DNA from: an uncultured Blautia sp.
GTDB lineage: Bacteria > Bacillota > Clostridia > Lachnospirales > Lachnospiraceae
Length of the DNA: 64,000 nucleotides
Direction: 5' to 3'
NCBI RefSeq assembly: GCF_934372025.1
Contig: NZ_CAKROJ010000004.1
Coordinates: 35,532 to 99,531, forward strand
The notes beneath the pieces are model-generated. The model saw nothing but the letters and a program-made list of their open reading frames with translations. It was not told the origin of the DNA and made no database searches. Below, in pieces: positions 28,833-37,748 of this stretch; within the stretch, counting starts at the first letter, position 1; each line of letters opens with the position of its first letter. Both the position numbers and the translations under genes were made by a program.

Positions 28833-29975
28833 TCATTCTTCATCCAGAAGAAATTCTGCCAGAATATGATTGCTTACATGAATTCCTTTTCTTGTAAATC
28901 TCCAGTTTGTTCCGATTTTTTCCAGAAAACCTGTCTCTTTATATTTCTGCAGAACTGTTCCATAAATATCACTCAGTTTCTCACCAAAGTTCTGCTCAAA
29001 ATCCATTTCTGAAATTCCCTCTGTCATACGAAGACCAAGATACATAAATTCTTCTATCCTGTCTTTTCGTGAAAGCTCCACGACATCCTTTCGTATACAC
29101 TCTGCGTTTCCGGAAAACTTCAGATATTCCTGCATTTTTGCAGTATTGGAAAAACGTTTTCCCTCATAAAGTGAGGATGCCCCCAGTCCCAGACCAAGAT
29201 ATTCTGTACCTTTCCAGTAACCGATATTATGGCGACACACATGTCCCTTTTTTGCATAATTGGATATCTCATACTGCTGATAACCATATTCTTCAAGAAC
29301 TGCTGCTGTATCCTCATACATCTGATATTCAGTATCCTCATCCGGAAGATCCAGTTCGCGCTGTGCAAACGGAGTTCCCTCTTCAATAATCAGGCTGTAT
29401 GCGGAAATATGCTCCGGCTTCAGTTCTGCCACCTGATGGAGATGCTGTCTCCATGCCTCTCCACTCTGTCCGGGAATTGCAAACATCATATCTATGTTAA
29501 TATTATCAAATCCGGCTTCTCTTGCCTGCTGATAACTCTGAATAAAATCCTCATAACTGTGAATTCTTCCAAGCATCTTTAATTCATCCGGATCCGTAGA
29601 CTGTAATCCCAGGCTCAGGCGATTGATTCCTGTACGACGATAAATCGTCAGTTTTTCCAGATCAACCGTTCCGGGATTTGCCTCAATCGTCACTTCTGCA
29701 TCTGCTGAAAAAGAAAATTTCCTGTAAATTGCCTCCATAACAGAAGCAATCGTTTCTGCTTTCAATACAGAAGGTGTTCCCCCTCCAATGAAAACAGAAA
29801 CGATCTCATATCTTTCTGCGTTCTGCACTGCCCTGATCTCAGCAAGCAAAGCTTCTATATATCTGTCTCGTGTTTCCTGATCTGACGGACCCGAAAGGAA
29901 ATCACAGTACCGACACTTCTTCACGCAGAATGGAATATGAATGTACAGTTCCAGTGGTGTACGCTTCTTATTCAT
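28833..29975 (-). CDS. hemW: HemW-type radical SAM protein
   Basis: 380 residues from the ATG at 29973-29975, set at MNKKRTPLELYIHIPFC; longer versions would run into an unlikely Arg/Met-rich extension that is the other frame of the lipoprotein gene. The radical SAM cluster motif is FCVKKCRYCDF (CxxxCxxC), then GGGTPS and the HemN C-terminal domain. Once annotated as oxygen-independent coproporphyrinogen oxidase; HemW proteins are thought to carry heme. It overlaps the lipoprotein gene by 8 bases and follows lepA-spoIIP in the order usual for Firmicutes. Confidence 0.92.
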   Translation of the reverse strand: MNKKRTPLELYIHIPFCVKKCRYCDFLSGPSDQETRDRYIEALLAEIRAVQNAERYEIVSVFIGGGTPSVLKAETIASVMEAIYRKFSFSADAEVTIEANPGTVDLEKLTIYRRTGINRLSLGLQSTDPDELKMLGRIHSYEDFIQSYQQAREAGFDNINIDMMFAIPGQSGEAWRQHLHQVAELKPEHISAYSLIIEEGTPFAQRELDLPDEDTEYQMYEDTAAVLEEYGYQQYEISNYAKKGHVCRHNIGYWKGTEYLGLGLGASSLYEGKRFSNTAKMQEYLKFSGNAECIRKDVVELSRKDRIEEFMYLGLRMTEGISEMDFEQNFGEKLSDIYGTVLQKYKETGFLEKIGTNWRFTRKGIHVSNHILAEFLLDEE

Positions 29976-30375
29976 CACTGCCCGTATCCTCATCATAGGA
30001 ACCATCATCATAGCTCTGATCTTCTGATGAATTCGAAGATGACTGATCCTCCGAATCATCTGTACTCTGCTCATCAGAGCTGCCATCCGTACTTGCAGAA
30101 GTATCGGCAGCAGCTGCCTCAGCTGCTGCTGACGGATTCTCTGCCACATACAGATTCACCATACTGACATCTCCACTGGTCGTTACTGCAGATGCATTTA
30201 CCGTGTCCGGTGCCGGAGTCGGTGTCGGTTCAGGTGTAATACTGATCTTCAATACCTGCTCTGCCGACGGATCTGTTTTCTTCTTTCCACAGCCACATCC
30301 TGCCATAATTACGCAGAGCATTGCCACACACCCTGCAAAAATATATCTTACCGCTTTTGAAGTTCCTTTTTTCAT
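29968..30375 (-). CDS. Small acidic lipoprotein of unknown function
   Basis: 135 residues. Signal peptide with lipobox (VIMAGC, Cys about residue 27) followed by a Gly/Cys/Lys stretch, a Pro/Thr-rich linker, an Ala-rich stretch and a low-complexity Ser/Asp/Glu tail (about 85-135). Ribosome binding site AAGGGAG precedes the ATG. The mature part looks disordered and highly negatively charged. It sits between lepA and hemW, an accessory insertion into an otherwise conserved block. Not recognised. Confidence 0.75.
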   Translation of the reverse strand: MKKGTSKAVRYIFAGCVAMLCVIMAGCGCGKKKTDPSAEQVLKISITPEPTPTPAPDTVNASAVTTSGDVSMVNLYVAENPSAAAEAAAADTSASTDGSSDEQSTDDSEDQSSSNSSEDQSYDDGSYDEDTGSDE

Positions 30376-30452
30376 GGTCCTGTCTCCCTTCTGAGTAACA
30401 GTTTCTGTATTTAACAGGTTCTCATTTACAAAGTCCCCTGGTGCGCTTCCTG

Positions 30453-32261
30453 TTATTTATCATCCAGTTTCAGCACACTCATAAATGCCTTCTGAGGAAT
30501 TTCTACATTTCCTACCTGACGCATACGTTTCTTACCTTCCTTCTGTTTCTCCAGAAGTTTCTTCTTACGGGAAATATCACCGCCGTAACATTTGGCAAGA
30601 ACATCCTTACGCATAGCACGTACTGTCTCTCTGGCAATAACCTTGCTTCCGATTGCTGCCTGGATCGGAATCTCAAAAAGCTGTCTCGGAATCTCTTCTT
30701 TCAGCTTTTCACACATCTTACGTCCACGTTCATAGGCAGTATCCGCATGTACGATGAAGGAAAGTGCATCCACTTCTTCCTTATTAACAAGGATATCCAG
30801 CTTGACCAGTTCACTTCGTTCATAACCACAAAGTTCATAGTCAAGAGAAGCATATCCTCTGGAGCGGGACTTCAGTGCATCAAAGAAATCATAGATAATC
30901 TCATTCAATGGAAGTTTATATTTCAGAAGAGCTCTCGTCTCTTCCATATATTCCATTCCGATATACTGGCCACGGCGTTCCTGACAGAGATCCATAATTG
31001 CACCGATAAACTCCGTTGTTACCATGATCTCCGCATTTACCATAGGCTCTTCCATGTACTCGATCTCCGACGGATCCGGAAGGTTAGATGGATTGGTCAG
31101 TTCGATCATCTCACCATTTGTCTTATAAACCTTGTAGATAACACCCGGTGCTGTCGTTACAAGATCGAGGTTATACTCTCTCTCGAGACGCTCCTGAATA
31201 ATCTCAAGATGCAGCAGCCCAAGAAAACCGCAACGGAAACCAAAGCCAAGTGCAATGGATGTCTCTGGCTCAAAAAACAAAGAAGCATCATTTAACTGCA
31301 GCTTCTCAAGTGCATCTCTAAGGTCTCCATATCTTGCACCATCAGCCGGATACAGTCCGCAGTAAACCATTGGCTGAACCTTCTTATATCCCGGAAGTGC
31401 CTCTGCACACGGTCTTTCATTATCTGTAACCGTGTCACCAACTCTGGTATCTCCGAGATTCTTAATGCTTGCCGTAATATAACCAACCATGCCGGCAGTC
31501 AGTTCGTCACACGGGATAAACTGGCCTGCACCGAAATAACCTACTTCTACAACTTCTGTCGTAAATCCTGTCGCCATCATACGGATCTGTGTACCCTTCT
31601 TTACCCGTCCATCCAATACACGGCAGAATACAATAACTCCCTTATATGCATCATAAACAGAGTCAAAGATCAATGCCTTGAGCGGTGCATTCACATCACC
31701 GTTCGGTGCAGGGATCTTCGTAACAATCTGTTCCAGAACCTCTTCAATATTCAGTCCTGTCTTGGCAGAAATCCTCGGTGCATCATGAGCCTCAATTCCA
31801 ATCACATCCTCAATCTCACTGACTACTCGATCCGGTTCCGCACTCGGAAGATCAATCTTGTTGATGACCGGAAGAACATCCAGATCATGATCCAGCGCCA
31901 GATATACATTTGCCAGTGTCTGCGCTTCGATTCCCTGTGCCGCATCCACAACAAGGATTGCACCATCACAGGCTGCAAGGCTTCTGGAAACCTCATAGTT
32001 GAAATCGACATGCCCTGGTGTATCGATCAGGTTAAAAATATATTCTTCCCCGTCACTTGCCTTATATACAATACGTACGGCCTGGGATTTGATCGTGATA
32101 CCACGCTCTCTTTCCAGATCCATATTATCCAGTACCTGAGACTGCATCTCTCGCTCTGTCAGTGTACCGGTCTTCTCAATAATACGGTCAGCCAGTGTGG
32201 ACTTACCGTGGTCAATATGTGCAATAATACAGAAATTACGGATTTTGCTCTGATCTATCAT
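30453..32261 (-). CDS. lepA: Elongation factor 4
   Basis: 602 residues. GTPase motifs: [13 protein letters not shown] (G1), DTPGHVDF (G3), NKIDLPSA (G4). Domains II, III and V of EF-G follow, and the LepA-specific C-terminal domain ends with [14 protein letters not shown]. It is a ribosome-binding GTPase acting in translation initiation or back-translocation. Ribosome binding site GGAGGA lies 8 bases before ATG. Confidence 0.97.
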   Translation of the reverse strand: MIDQSKIRNFCIIAHIDHGKSTLADRIIEKTGTLTEREMQSQVLDNMDLERERGITIKSQAVRIVYKASDGEEYIFNLIDTPGHVDFNYEVSRSLAACDGAILVVDAAQGIEAQTLANVYLALDHDLDVLPVINKIDLPSAEPDRVVSEIEDVIGIEAHDAPRISAKTGLNIEEVLEQIVTKIPAPNGDVNAPLKALIFDSVYDAYKGVIVFCRVLDGRVKKGTQIRMMATGFTTEVVEVGYFGAGQFIPCDELTAGMVGYITASIKNLGDTRVGDTVTDNERPCAEALPGYKKVQPMVYCGLYPADGARYGDLRDALEKLQLNDASLFFEPETSIALGFGFRCGFLGLLHLEIIQERLEREYNLDLVTTAPGVIYKVYKTNGEMIELTNPSNLPDPSEIEYMEEPMVNAEIMVTTEFIGAIMDLCQERRGQYIGMEYMEETRALLKYKLPLNEIIYDFFDALKSRSRGYASLDYELCGYERSELVKLDILVNKEEVDALSFIVHADTAYERGRKMCEKLKEEIPRQLFEIPIQAAIGSKVIARETVRAMRKDVLAKCYGGDISRKKKLLEKQKEGKKRMRQVGNVEIPQKAFMSVLKLDDK

Positions 32262-32347
32262 TCTACGGAATTCCTCCTTATATATTCACGTTTATTTTTC
32301 AGAAAGTATCATATGAGATATAATGTTATAAATCTATACTACGAGGC

Positions 32348-32376
32348 ATTATAGCATAGCTTTTTACCTTTAGTCC
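32348..32376 (-). promoter_or_regulatory. Probable promoter of lepA
   Basis: On the minus strand a perfect -10 TATAAT (32348-32353) with a weak -35 TGGACT 18 bases upstream. It gives a leader of about 80 bases to lepA. Confidence 0.45.
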
Positions 32377-32469
32377 AGTTCTTGCCGGAGGATATTTTCT
32401 ATTTTCTATACGTGATACGATCAGTGTCTGTGGTGCCTTATCCCATCCTTAAAACAACTGATGGATTTC

Positions 32470-33633
32470 TCATTTTTCCCCCTGCAGTACCCTGTCCAGA
32501 ATATCCGCAAACGGCTCCATCGCATTTTTAACCTCCTGTACAGTATTGGTCTGCGCACCAGCCTCAAGAAGTAGTGCCCGCGGGCGCAGATGCAGATTAT
32601 AACGGAAACCTGCCAGATAAATTCCTCGGTACAGTTCCGGATAGTACAGTGCTGCCTGATATTCAAGCTGAAAAGAAAATGCCAGATTATCCTGTATGTA
32701 TGGATTTGGAAGATATGAAAGATCTCCGCTGCTTACGGTATGGCTCAGTCCGTTGTAAAACATAATCTGTGCGGTTGGCCTGCCATTGATCTGTGTAACC
32801 AGATGCCTGTCCTCCGGCACGCCATCCCTGTGCAGATCGATCAGAACCTGTATAGAAGAATGCTTCTCCAGAACAGGCTCCAGCCATTCTCTTGCATAAT
32901 CATAGGCTTTGCTTCGATCAAGTTCGCCGCCAGCCATATCAAACGTCTCTGTCACATGCATAACCTGATAACCATATTTTTCGGTTAAAAGCTGTGTCAG
33001 ATACTCTCCTACCCCAACGATCGTATCCTCCACTTTTCCTTCTCTGGAATCTGAAAAGGCTTCCTGGGAATGACTGTGATAGATCAGAATCTGTGGCTCT
33101 GTTTTTTCTTTTGGAAGTGTAAGATCTTCACCCAGAAGCGTTGCCGCATTTAACTGTCCGGCATTTGTTTCTGTATTAGAATCAACAATAAAGAAATGAT
33201 TCATCAGATAATCATAATTTGCAAGTGTCTTCGGTGTCAGATCAATTTCCGGCATGGGTTTCACCTGCGTCACGGCAGCAACCTCAGTTTGTGCTTCTTC
33301 CTTCTCAATATTCTGTTCTTTTTTCTTTTCACTATGCCTGTCCCCGGTTTCATCATTTTCTGTTTCTTTATTTTTAATTTTCTGATTTTCAGCTTCTTTA
33401 TTTTCATCTATGACCATTTCGCTCAGATAACGGGCATTACTCTCCATCAGTTTTTCATAAGTCTCGGAATCCTGCCCGGCATCCTGATCCTGCGCTTTTT
33501 CTTCCAGAAAGCAATACAGTGGAAGCTGACGAAACACATTTTCGCGCAGAATAAGAACTCCCGTTGTCACGGATAATATTACAAGCAGACCGCATTCCAC
33601 CGCCAGATACAGTGTTTTCCGGAATCTTATCAC
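32470..33633 (-). CDS. spoIIP: Stage II sporulation protein P
   Basis: 387 residues starting at GTG 33631-33633, chosen because AAGGAGG lies 6 bases upstream. One N-terminal membrane helix (about 10-28), a long low-complexity charged linker (about 50-130), then the SpoIIP amidase/endopeptidase domain: ILIYHSHSQEAF (His and Glu metal ligands), DLHRDGVPE, and LLEAGAQTNTVQE near the C terminus. With SpoIID and SpoIIM it degrades septal peptidoglycan during engulfment in the mother cell. It indicates an endospore-forming lineage. Placed between gpr and lepA as in other Clostridia. Confidence 0.94.
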   Translation of the reverse strand: MIRFRKTLYLAVECGLLVILSVTTGVLILRENVFRQLPLYCFLEEKAQDQDAGQDSETYEKLMESNARYLSEMVIDENKEAENQKIKNKETENDETGDRHSEKKKEQNIEKEEAQTEVAAVTQVKPMPEIDLTPKTLANYDYLMNHFFIVDSNTETNAGQLNAATLLGEDLTLPKEKTEPQILIYHSHSQEAFSDSREGKVEDTIVGVGEYLTQLLTEKYGYQVMHVTETFDMAGGELDRSKAYDYAREWLEPVLEKHSSIQVLIDLHRDGVPEDRHLVTQINGRPTAQIMFYNGLSHTVSSGDLSYLPNPYIQDNLAFSFQLEYQAALYYPELYRGIYLAGFRYNLHLRPRALLLEAGAQTNTVQEVKNAMEPFADILDRVLQGEK

Positions 33634-33708
33634 AGAATCCCTCCTTTCAAAGTATCCTATGATAAGTTTTTTCGGATTATTCCCGCCACAGGACAACACT
33701 GTCTTACA

Positions 33709-34617
33709 TCACACCTCGCTGAAAGCAAGATTCAGTCCCTCGGATATTGTGAAGCTCAGATACTTCACAGTCTCATCCACATCCTTGGGCGTCACAAACA
33801 TACTGTAAAGATTTGGTGCAATCATTTCATCCAGAAATTCTTTTTGTTCTGCTTCCTCCAGTGCATCCAGAAGATGAGCCATCGAATCGTGTACGATCGT
33901 GGCCGCATCCACTACGGTCGGAACTCCAATCCCAATCACTTTAACCTGAAGATTTTCTTCTGTCAGACCATTCCTGTGGTTCCCGACTCCTGATCCTGGA
34001 TGAATTCCTGTATCTGTGATCTGAATCGTCCGGTTCAGTCTTCTGACACTTCTGGCTGCCAGAGCATCTATTGCAATCACCACATCCGGTTTTGTTTCCG
34101 CCACAATGCCCTGAATGATCTCCGCTGTCTCCATTCCGGTCTGTGCCATAACTCCTGGAATGATTCCGCTGATTCGATGCATTTTTTCATGACCGATTCC
34201 CCGCAGTCCATACTCTCTTATGATATGTCTGGTCATTCTCAGATTTCCTACCACCTGCGGCCCCAGTGCATCCGCAGTTATCGCTGCATTTCCAAGCCCT
34301 ACCACCAGAATGGATTTCTCTTTTTCCAGATCAACAAGCTGTCTCAGATGATTCGAAATCTCTTCTGAAATTTCACGATGATAATCCTCATCTGACTCTG
34401 ACAGTGCCGGTGCTTCTATTGTAATATAATTTCCCTGTGGCCGCCCCATCGATTTGGCTCCGTTTTCTGTCACGATTTTGACAACGGTTGTCCTGATATC
34501 TTTTTCCTCATCATATTCCTCGTTGATCTCCACGCCACGAATTTCTGCATTTTCTTCTGCAAAACGTTCCGTTGTTTCCAGTGCAAGATCTGTTCGGATT
34601 CTTCTGCTTCCTGCCAT
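33709..34617 (-). CDS. gpr: Germination protease
   Basis: 302 residues from the ATG at 34615-34617 (AGGAGG 7 bases upstream); an in-frame start 48 bases earlier lacks this. The N-terminal segment RRIRTDLALE is the usual GPR propeptide region. VVGLGNAAITADALGP (about 110) and DALAARSVRRLNRTIQITDTGIHPGSGVGN (about 195-220; two aspartates) carry conserved family residues. It cuts the small acid-soluble proteins in the spore core at germination. Followed by spoIIP, 75 bases on. Confidence 0.95.
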   Translation of the reverse strand: MAGSRRIRTDLALETTERFAEENAEIRGVEINEEYDEEKDIRTTVVKIVTENGAKSMGRPQGNYITIEAPALSESDEDYHREISEEISNHLRQLVDLEKEKSILVVGLGNAAITADALGPQVVGNLRMTRHIIREYGLRGIGHEKMHRISGIIPGVMAQTGMETAEIIQGIVAETKPDVVIAIDALAARSVRRLNRTIQITDTGIHPGSGVGNHRNGLTEENLQVKVIGIGVPTVVDAATIVHDSMAHLLDALEEAEQKEFLDEMIAPNLYSMFVTPKDVDETVKYLSFTISEGLNLAFSEV

Positions 34618-34910
34618 TTTATATCCTCCTGTCTGAAACATTTTTTCTTCTGCGCATCTCTGCAATCCTGCCGGAGGCTATATCAGATGGGGGATTGACT
34701 CCCACCACTGATACTGATTTGTTGCTCGCCACCTACAGAGATGGAAGTCATTTCACATCTGATATTTACCATTAATTTCTGCAGTTCAGAGATGGATTAT
34801 GTATGGAAGATACAGGATAATACGTATTCCGATAGCAGAACTGCCTGACTGACGGACAGATTAGCGGACAGATTGGTGGACAGATTTTTCGACATTTATA
34901 TGTTTTATAC
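34618..34910. other. Gene-free gap between divergent gpr and rpsT
   Basis: No open reading frame of value. It holds a hairpin (TATCAG/CTGATA with TGGG/CCCA, 34680-34714) and three copies of GGACAGATT spaced exactly 12 bases apart (34854, 34866, 34878) just before the rpsT -35 box. No clear sporulation promoter for gpr could be picked by eye. Confidence 0.5.
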
Positions 34911-34939
34911 TTGACAAGCATTGAGAAATATACTAATAT
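34911..34939 (+). promoter_or_regulatory. Promoter of rpsT
   Basis: Perfect -35 TTGACA (34911-34916), 17-base spacer, -10 TAATAT (34934-34939). The leader of about 75 bases before rpsT leaves room for control by S20, but no known leader element was recognised. Confidence 0.8.
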
Positions 34940-35022
34940 ATATAAGCATGTTTACAGAAGCGCCCGTGTCTGTTTCTGTAACAACGACACATTATTATAT
35001 ATTTGAAACGGAGGTGTACCAA

Positions 35023-35286
35023 TTGGCTAACATCAAATCTGCAAAGAAAAGAATCTTAGTAAACAGAACTAAAGCTGCTAGAAACAAATCTATCCGTTCT
35101 GCTGTTAAAACTTCCATCAAAAAAGTAGAAACTGCAGTTCAGAAAAATGATAAAGTTGCTGCACAGGCTGCTCTTACAGAGGCTATCTCTACAATCAGCA
35201 AAGCAACAGCTAAAGGTGTTTATCACAAAAACAACTGTGCTAGAAAAATTTCCCGTCTTACTAAAGCTGTTAACAGCATTGGCTAA
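35023..35286 (+). CDS. rpsT: 30S ribosomal protein S20
   Basis: 87 residues, the family length, starting at TTG 35023-35025. The TTG start is set by the family N terminus (M)ANIKSAKKRI and by GGAGG 8 bases upstream; the longer in-frame reading from an upstream ATG does not fit the family. Lys/Arg-rich three-helix protein that binds the 5' domain of 16S rRNA. TTG starts occur on other S20 genes, where weak initiation takes part in autoregulation (family knowledge). Confidence 0.96.
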   Translation: MANIKSAKKRILVNRTKAARNKSIRSAVKTSIKKVETAVQKNDKVAAQAALTEAISTISKATAKGVYHKNNCARKISRLTKAVNSIG

Positions 35287-35320
35287 TCAGGAACATATTT
35301 TAATTATAAGCTTATAATTA

Positions 35321-35358
35321 AAAAGGCAGTCACAAACCGTCAGTGACTGTCTTTTTTC
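35321..35358 (+). terminator. Intrinsic terminator after rpsT
   Basis: Stem GGCAGTCAC/GTGACTGTC followed by six T. A perfect palindrome of 20 bases (35301-35320) lies just before it. Confidence 0.88.
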
Positions 35359-35372
35359 TTTGTCTTTACGTA

Positions 35373-35408
35373 AAAAAACTGCCACTGTTTCCACAATGGC
35401 AGTTTTTC
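35373..35408 (-). terminator. Terminator of the NAD operon
   Basis: Stem AAAACTGCCA/TGGCAGTTTT flanked by A and T runs, so it may work both ways. It ends the minus-strand nad operon 13 bases after nadA. Confidence 0.85.
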
Positions 35409-35420
35409 TTTTGCTCTGTC

Positions 35421-36338
35421 TCAGCCTCCAAGCTCCACCATACGGTGAATGCAACGGCCGGCACCTTTCATAACATCCTCCGGAAGTTCGATCACTTCTC
35501 CGCCTGTTCCTTTCAGGCAGTTATAGATATCCATCAATGTTGTAATCTTCATATTCATGCAGGTCAGCATGACAGATAATGGATAAAATTGTTTATCCGG
35601 ACATTCGAACTGCAGATGCTCCACAATACTGTTCTCTGTTCCGATAATAAACTCTTTATTCGGAGATTTCTTTGCATATGCCATGATTCCTGTCGTAGAA
35701 CCAACATAATCGGCCTGTTCCACAACTTCCTGACGACATTCCGGATGAACCAGAAGCAGTGCGTCCGGATGTGCTTTTCTAGCCTTCTCTACATCTTTTG
35801 CACTCATGATCACATGTCTCGGACATCCTCCATTGTAAAATACAAATTCTTTCTCCGGAAGCTTTTCAGCCACAAAATGTCCAAGATTCGGATCCGGGAT
35901 AAAAAGGATCTTATCACTTTCCAGCTTGCTGCAGATTTCAACAGCTGAAGAAGATGTCACACAGACGTCACATTCTGTTTTTAATTCAGATGTCGTATTA
36001 ATGTAGGCTACAACTGCATGATCCGGATGTTCTTCTTTCAGTTTGCGTAAACCTTCCAGATCCAGCTGCTCTGCCATTGGACATCCGGCAACCGGATTGG
36101 CAAGCCATACTTTTTTCTCCGGGCTTAAGATTTTACAGGTCTCTGCCATAAAACGGACACCACACATGATAACACCTTTGCAGCTGCTCTTGGATGCCTG
36201 TACGCTCAATCCATAGGAATCTCCCATAAAATCAGCTACTTCCAGAATCTCCTGTCCCTGGTACGCATGAGCCAGAATACACACATCCTGTTCTTTTTTC
36301 ATTCGCAGGATTTCCTGCTGAATTTCCTTTATTGTCAT
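35421..36338 (-). CDS. nadA: Quinolinate synthase
   Basis: 305 residues. Condenses iminoaspartate with dihydroxyacetone phosphate to quinolinate; a [4Fe-4S] enzyme. Conserved cysteines are visible in VIMCGVRFMAE (about 80), in VHPECRQEV (about 197) and in MLTCMNMKIT (about 270). The substrate-binding HAYQ is near residue 24. It is the last gene of nadB-nadC-niaR-nadA and overlaps the niaR stop by 4 bases. Confidence 0.96.
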   Translation of the reverse strand: MTIKEIQQEILRMKKEQDVCILAHAYQGQEILEVADFMGDSYGLSVQASKSSCKGVIMCGVRFMAETCKILSPEKKVWLANPVAGCPMAEQLDLEGLRKLKEEHPDHAVVAYINTTSELKTECDVCVTSSSAVEICSKLESDKILFIPDPNLGHFVAEKLPEKEFVFYNGGCPRHVIMSAKDVEKARKAHPDALLLVHPECRQEVVEQADYVGSTTGIMAYAKKSPNKEFIIGTENSIVEHLQFECPDKQFYPLSVMLTCMNMKITTLMDIYNCLKGTGGEVIELPEDVMKGAGRCIHRMVELGG

Positions 36339-36889
36339 AACTTAATATTTCCTTTCTCGGTAATCCGTTCCCATGGCTGAAGCGGTGCAAGAAATCCCGC
36401 TTTTTCCAGCTGTTCTCCTATCAAATCCAGGCGTTCTTCATTTGAAGCTTCTACCAGATGATAATGATATCCTGATGTTGCATTACTCAAAACTGTCGAA
36501 TGACTGTTCTGTAATGCCTCGATGAATTCATTCACATCCTGCCTGGAACGAATGTCCATCTCTGCTGTAACACGTCCATAAACTCTGTGACTGATACTGA
36601 TATTTTTGACATGACCTCCACAGTCTACGATAAGCTGCAATTCCTCTGCCGCTTTATCCTGGCTGTGACGAACCTTGAATTCGCGTGTACAGCTGCTGTC
36701 CTGCTGTATAACATATCCCTTCGTTGTGGAAATGATGCCCGGTGTTGATGCACGGATCACTGCCAGATCCTGTACGATTACCTGGCGGCTGACACCAAAT
36801 CGTCCTGCAAGCTCCCTTGCTGCCACAGGTGTATCCGTCTGATTCAGGATCCTTAAGATTTCTCTACGTCTCTCTCCCGTATTCATCAT
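36335..36889 (-). CDS. niaR: NAD biosynthesis transcriptional repressor NiaR
   Basis: 184 residues. N-terminal helix-turn-helix of the HTH_11 type (REILRILNQTDTPVAARELAGRFGVSRQVIVQDLAVI, residues 9-45) and a C-terminal 3H domain with the three characteristic histidines spread over about 75-150 (SHRVYG, NSHSTV, YHYHLVEA). NiaR senses nicotinic acid and represses NAD synthesis and niacin uptake genes in Firmicutes. It lies inside the operon it is expected to control; a matching palindrome is at 39100-39117. Confidence 0.92.
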   Translation of the reverse strand: MMNTGERRREILRILNQTDTPVAARELAGRFGVSRQVIVQDLAVIRASTPGIISTTKGYVIQQDSSCTREFKVRHSQDKAAEELQLIVDCGGHVKNISISHRVYGRVTAEMDIRSRQDVNEFIEALQNSHSTVLSNATSGYHYHLVEASNEERLDLIGEQLEKAGFLAPLQPWERITEKGNIKL

Positions 36890-36896
36890 CTTCTCC

Positions 36897-37748
36897 TTAT
36901 AATGCGTGAAGGTTTTTCATAGAAATATCAAGAATTGGAGCAGAATGAGTCAGTGCTCCACTTGATACAAAATCAACACCGATCTCACGGATCTTCTGGA
37001 TATTTTCTTTTGTGATATTACCGGAACACTCTGTCTGTGCTCTGCCATCGATCAGCTCTACTGCCTGTTTCATCACTTCCGGTGTCATATTGTCCAGCAT
37101 GATGATATCAGCGCCTGCTTCTACTGCTTCTTTAACCTGTTCCAGAGTCTCTACCTCGATCTCAATCTTGCGGACAAATGGTGCATATGCTTTTGCCATC
37201 TGTACTGCTTTTGTAACGCTTCCGGCAGCTCCGATATGATTATCCTTCAGAAGGACACCATCGGAAAGATTATATCTGTGATTGCATCCGCCTCCAACTC
37301 TTACAGCATATTTTTCAAACACACGGCAGTTCGGAGTAGTCTTGCGTGTGTCCAGAAGGGTAACATTGCTGCCTTCAAGAAGTCCTGCTACCTGTCTGGT
37401 GTAAGTTGCGATACCGCTCATTCTCTGAAGGTAGTTCAGCGCCACTCTCTCTCCGGAAAGAAGAACACGGATATCACCTGTAACAGTTGCCATCAGCTGA
37501 CCTTTCTTTACATCATCGCCATCCTTGCAATGAAAATCAATTTCAGTGTTTTCATCAAGAACCGTAAATACTCTTGCATAAATATCAAGCCCTGCAATAA
37601 CACCGTCTTCTTTTGCGATCAGATCTACTGTTCCTTTTGTAGCAGTCGGCATAACTGCATTTGTGGAAACATCCTCACTTGTAATATCTTCCTGCAGTGC
37701 CATACGGATCAGCTGATCAGCCTGCATTTTCATTGTAATTTCATTCAT
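36897..37748 (-). CDS. nadC: Nicotinate-nucleotide pyrophosphorylase (carboxylating)
   Basis: 283 residues. Converts quinolinate and PRPP to nicotinate mononucleotide. Visible family motifs: LNYLQRMSGIATYTR (about 130), LLDTRKTTPNCR (about 155), VRVGGGCNHRYNLSDGVLLKDNH (about 175-197), and a late FVSSGALTHS. The start overlaps the nadB stop by 8 bases. Confidence 0.96.
   Translation of the reverse strand: MNEITMKMQADQLIRMALQEDITSEDVSTNAVMPTATKGTVDLIAKEDGVIAGLDIYARVFTVLDENTEIDFHCKDGDDVKKGQLMATVTGDIRVLLSGERVALNYLQRMSGIATYTRQVAGLLEGSNVTLLDTRKTTPNCRVFEKYAVRVGGGCNHRYNLSDGVLLKDNHIGAAGSVTKAVQMAKAYAPFVRKIEIEVETLEQVKEAVEAGADIIMLDNMTPEVMKQAVELIDGRAQTECSGNITKENIQKIREIGVDFVSSGALTHSAPILDISMKNLHAL

Noticed and set aside
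29976..30149. N-terminal extension of hemW rich in Arg and Met
   Set aside because: It is the alternative frame of the lipoprotein gene; the family N terminus and overlap geometry place the start at 29975.
34921..35022. N-terminal extension of S20 from an upstream ATG
   Set aside because: It lies across the promoter -10 region and transcription start; the S20 family begins at the TTG at 35023.
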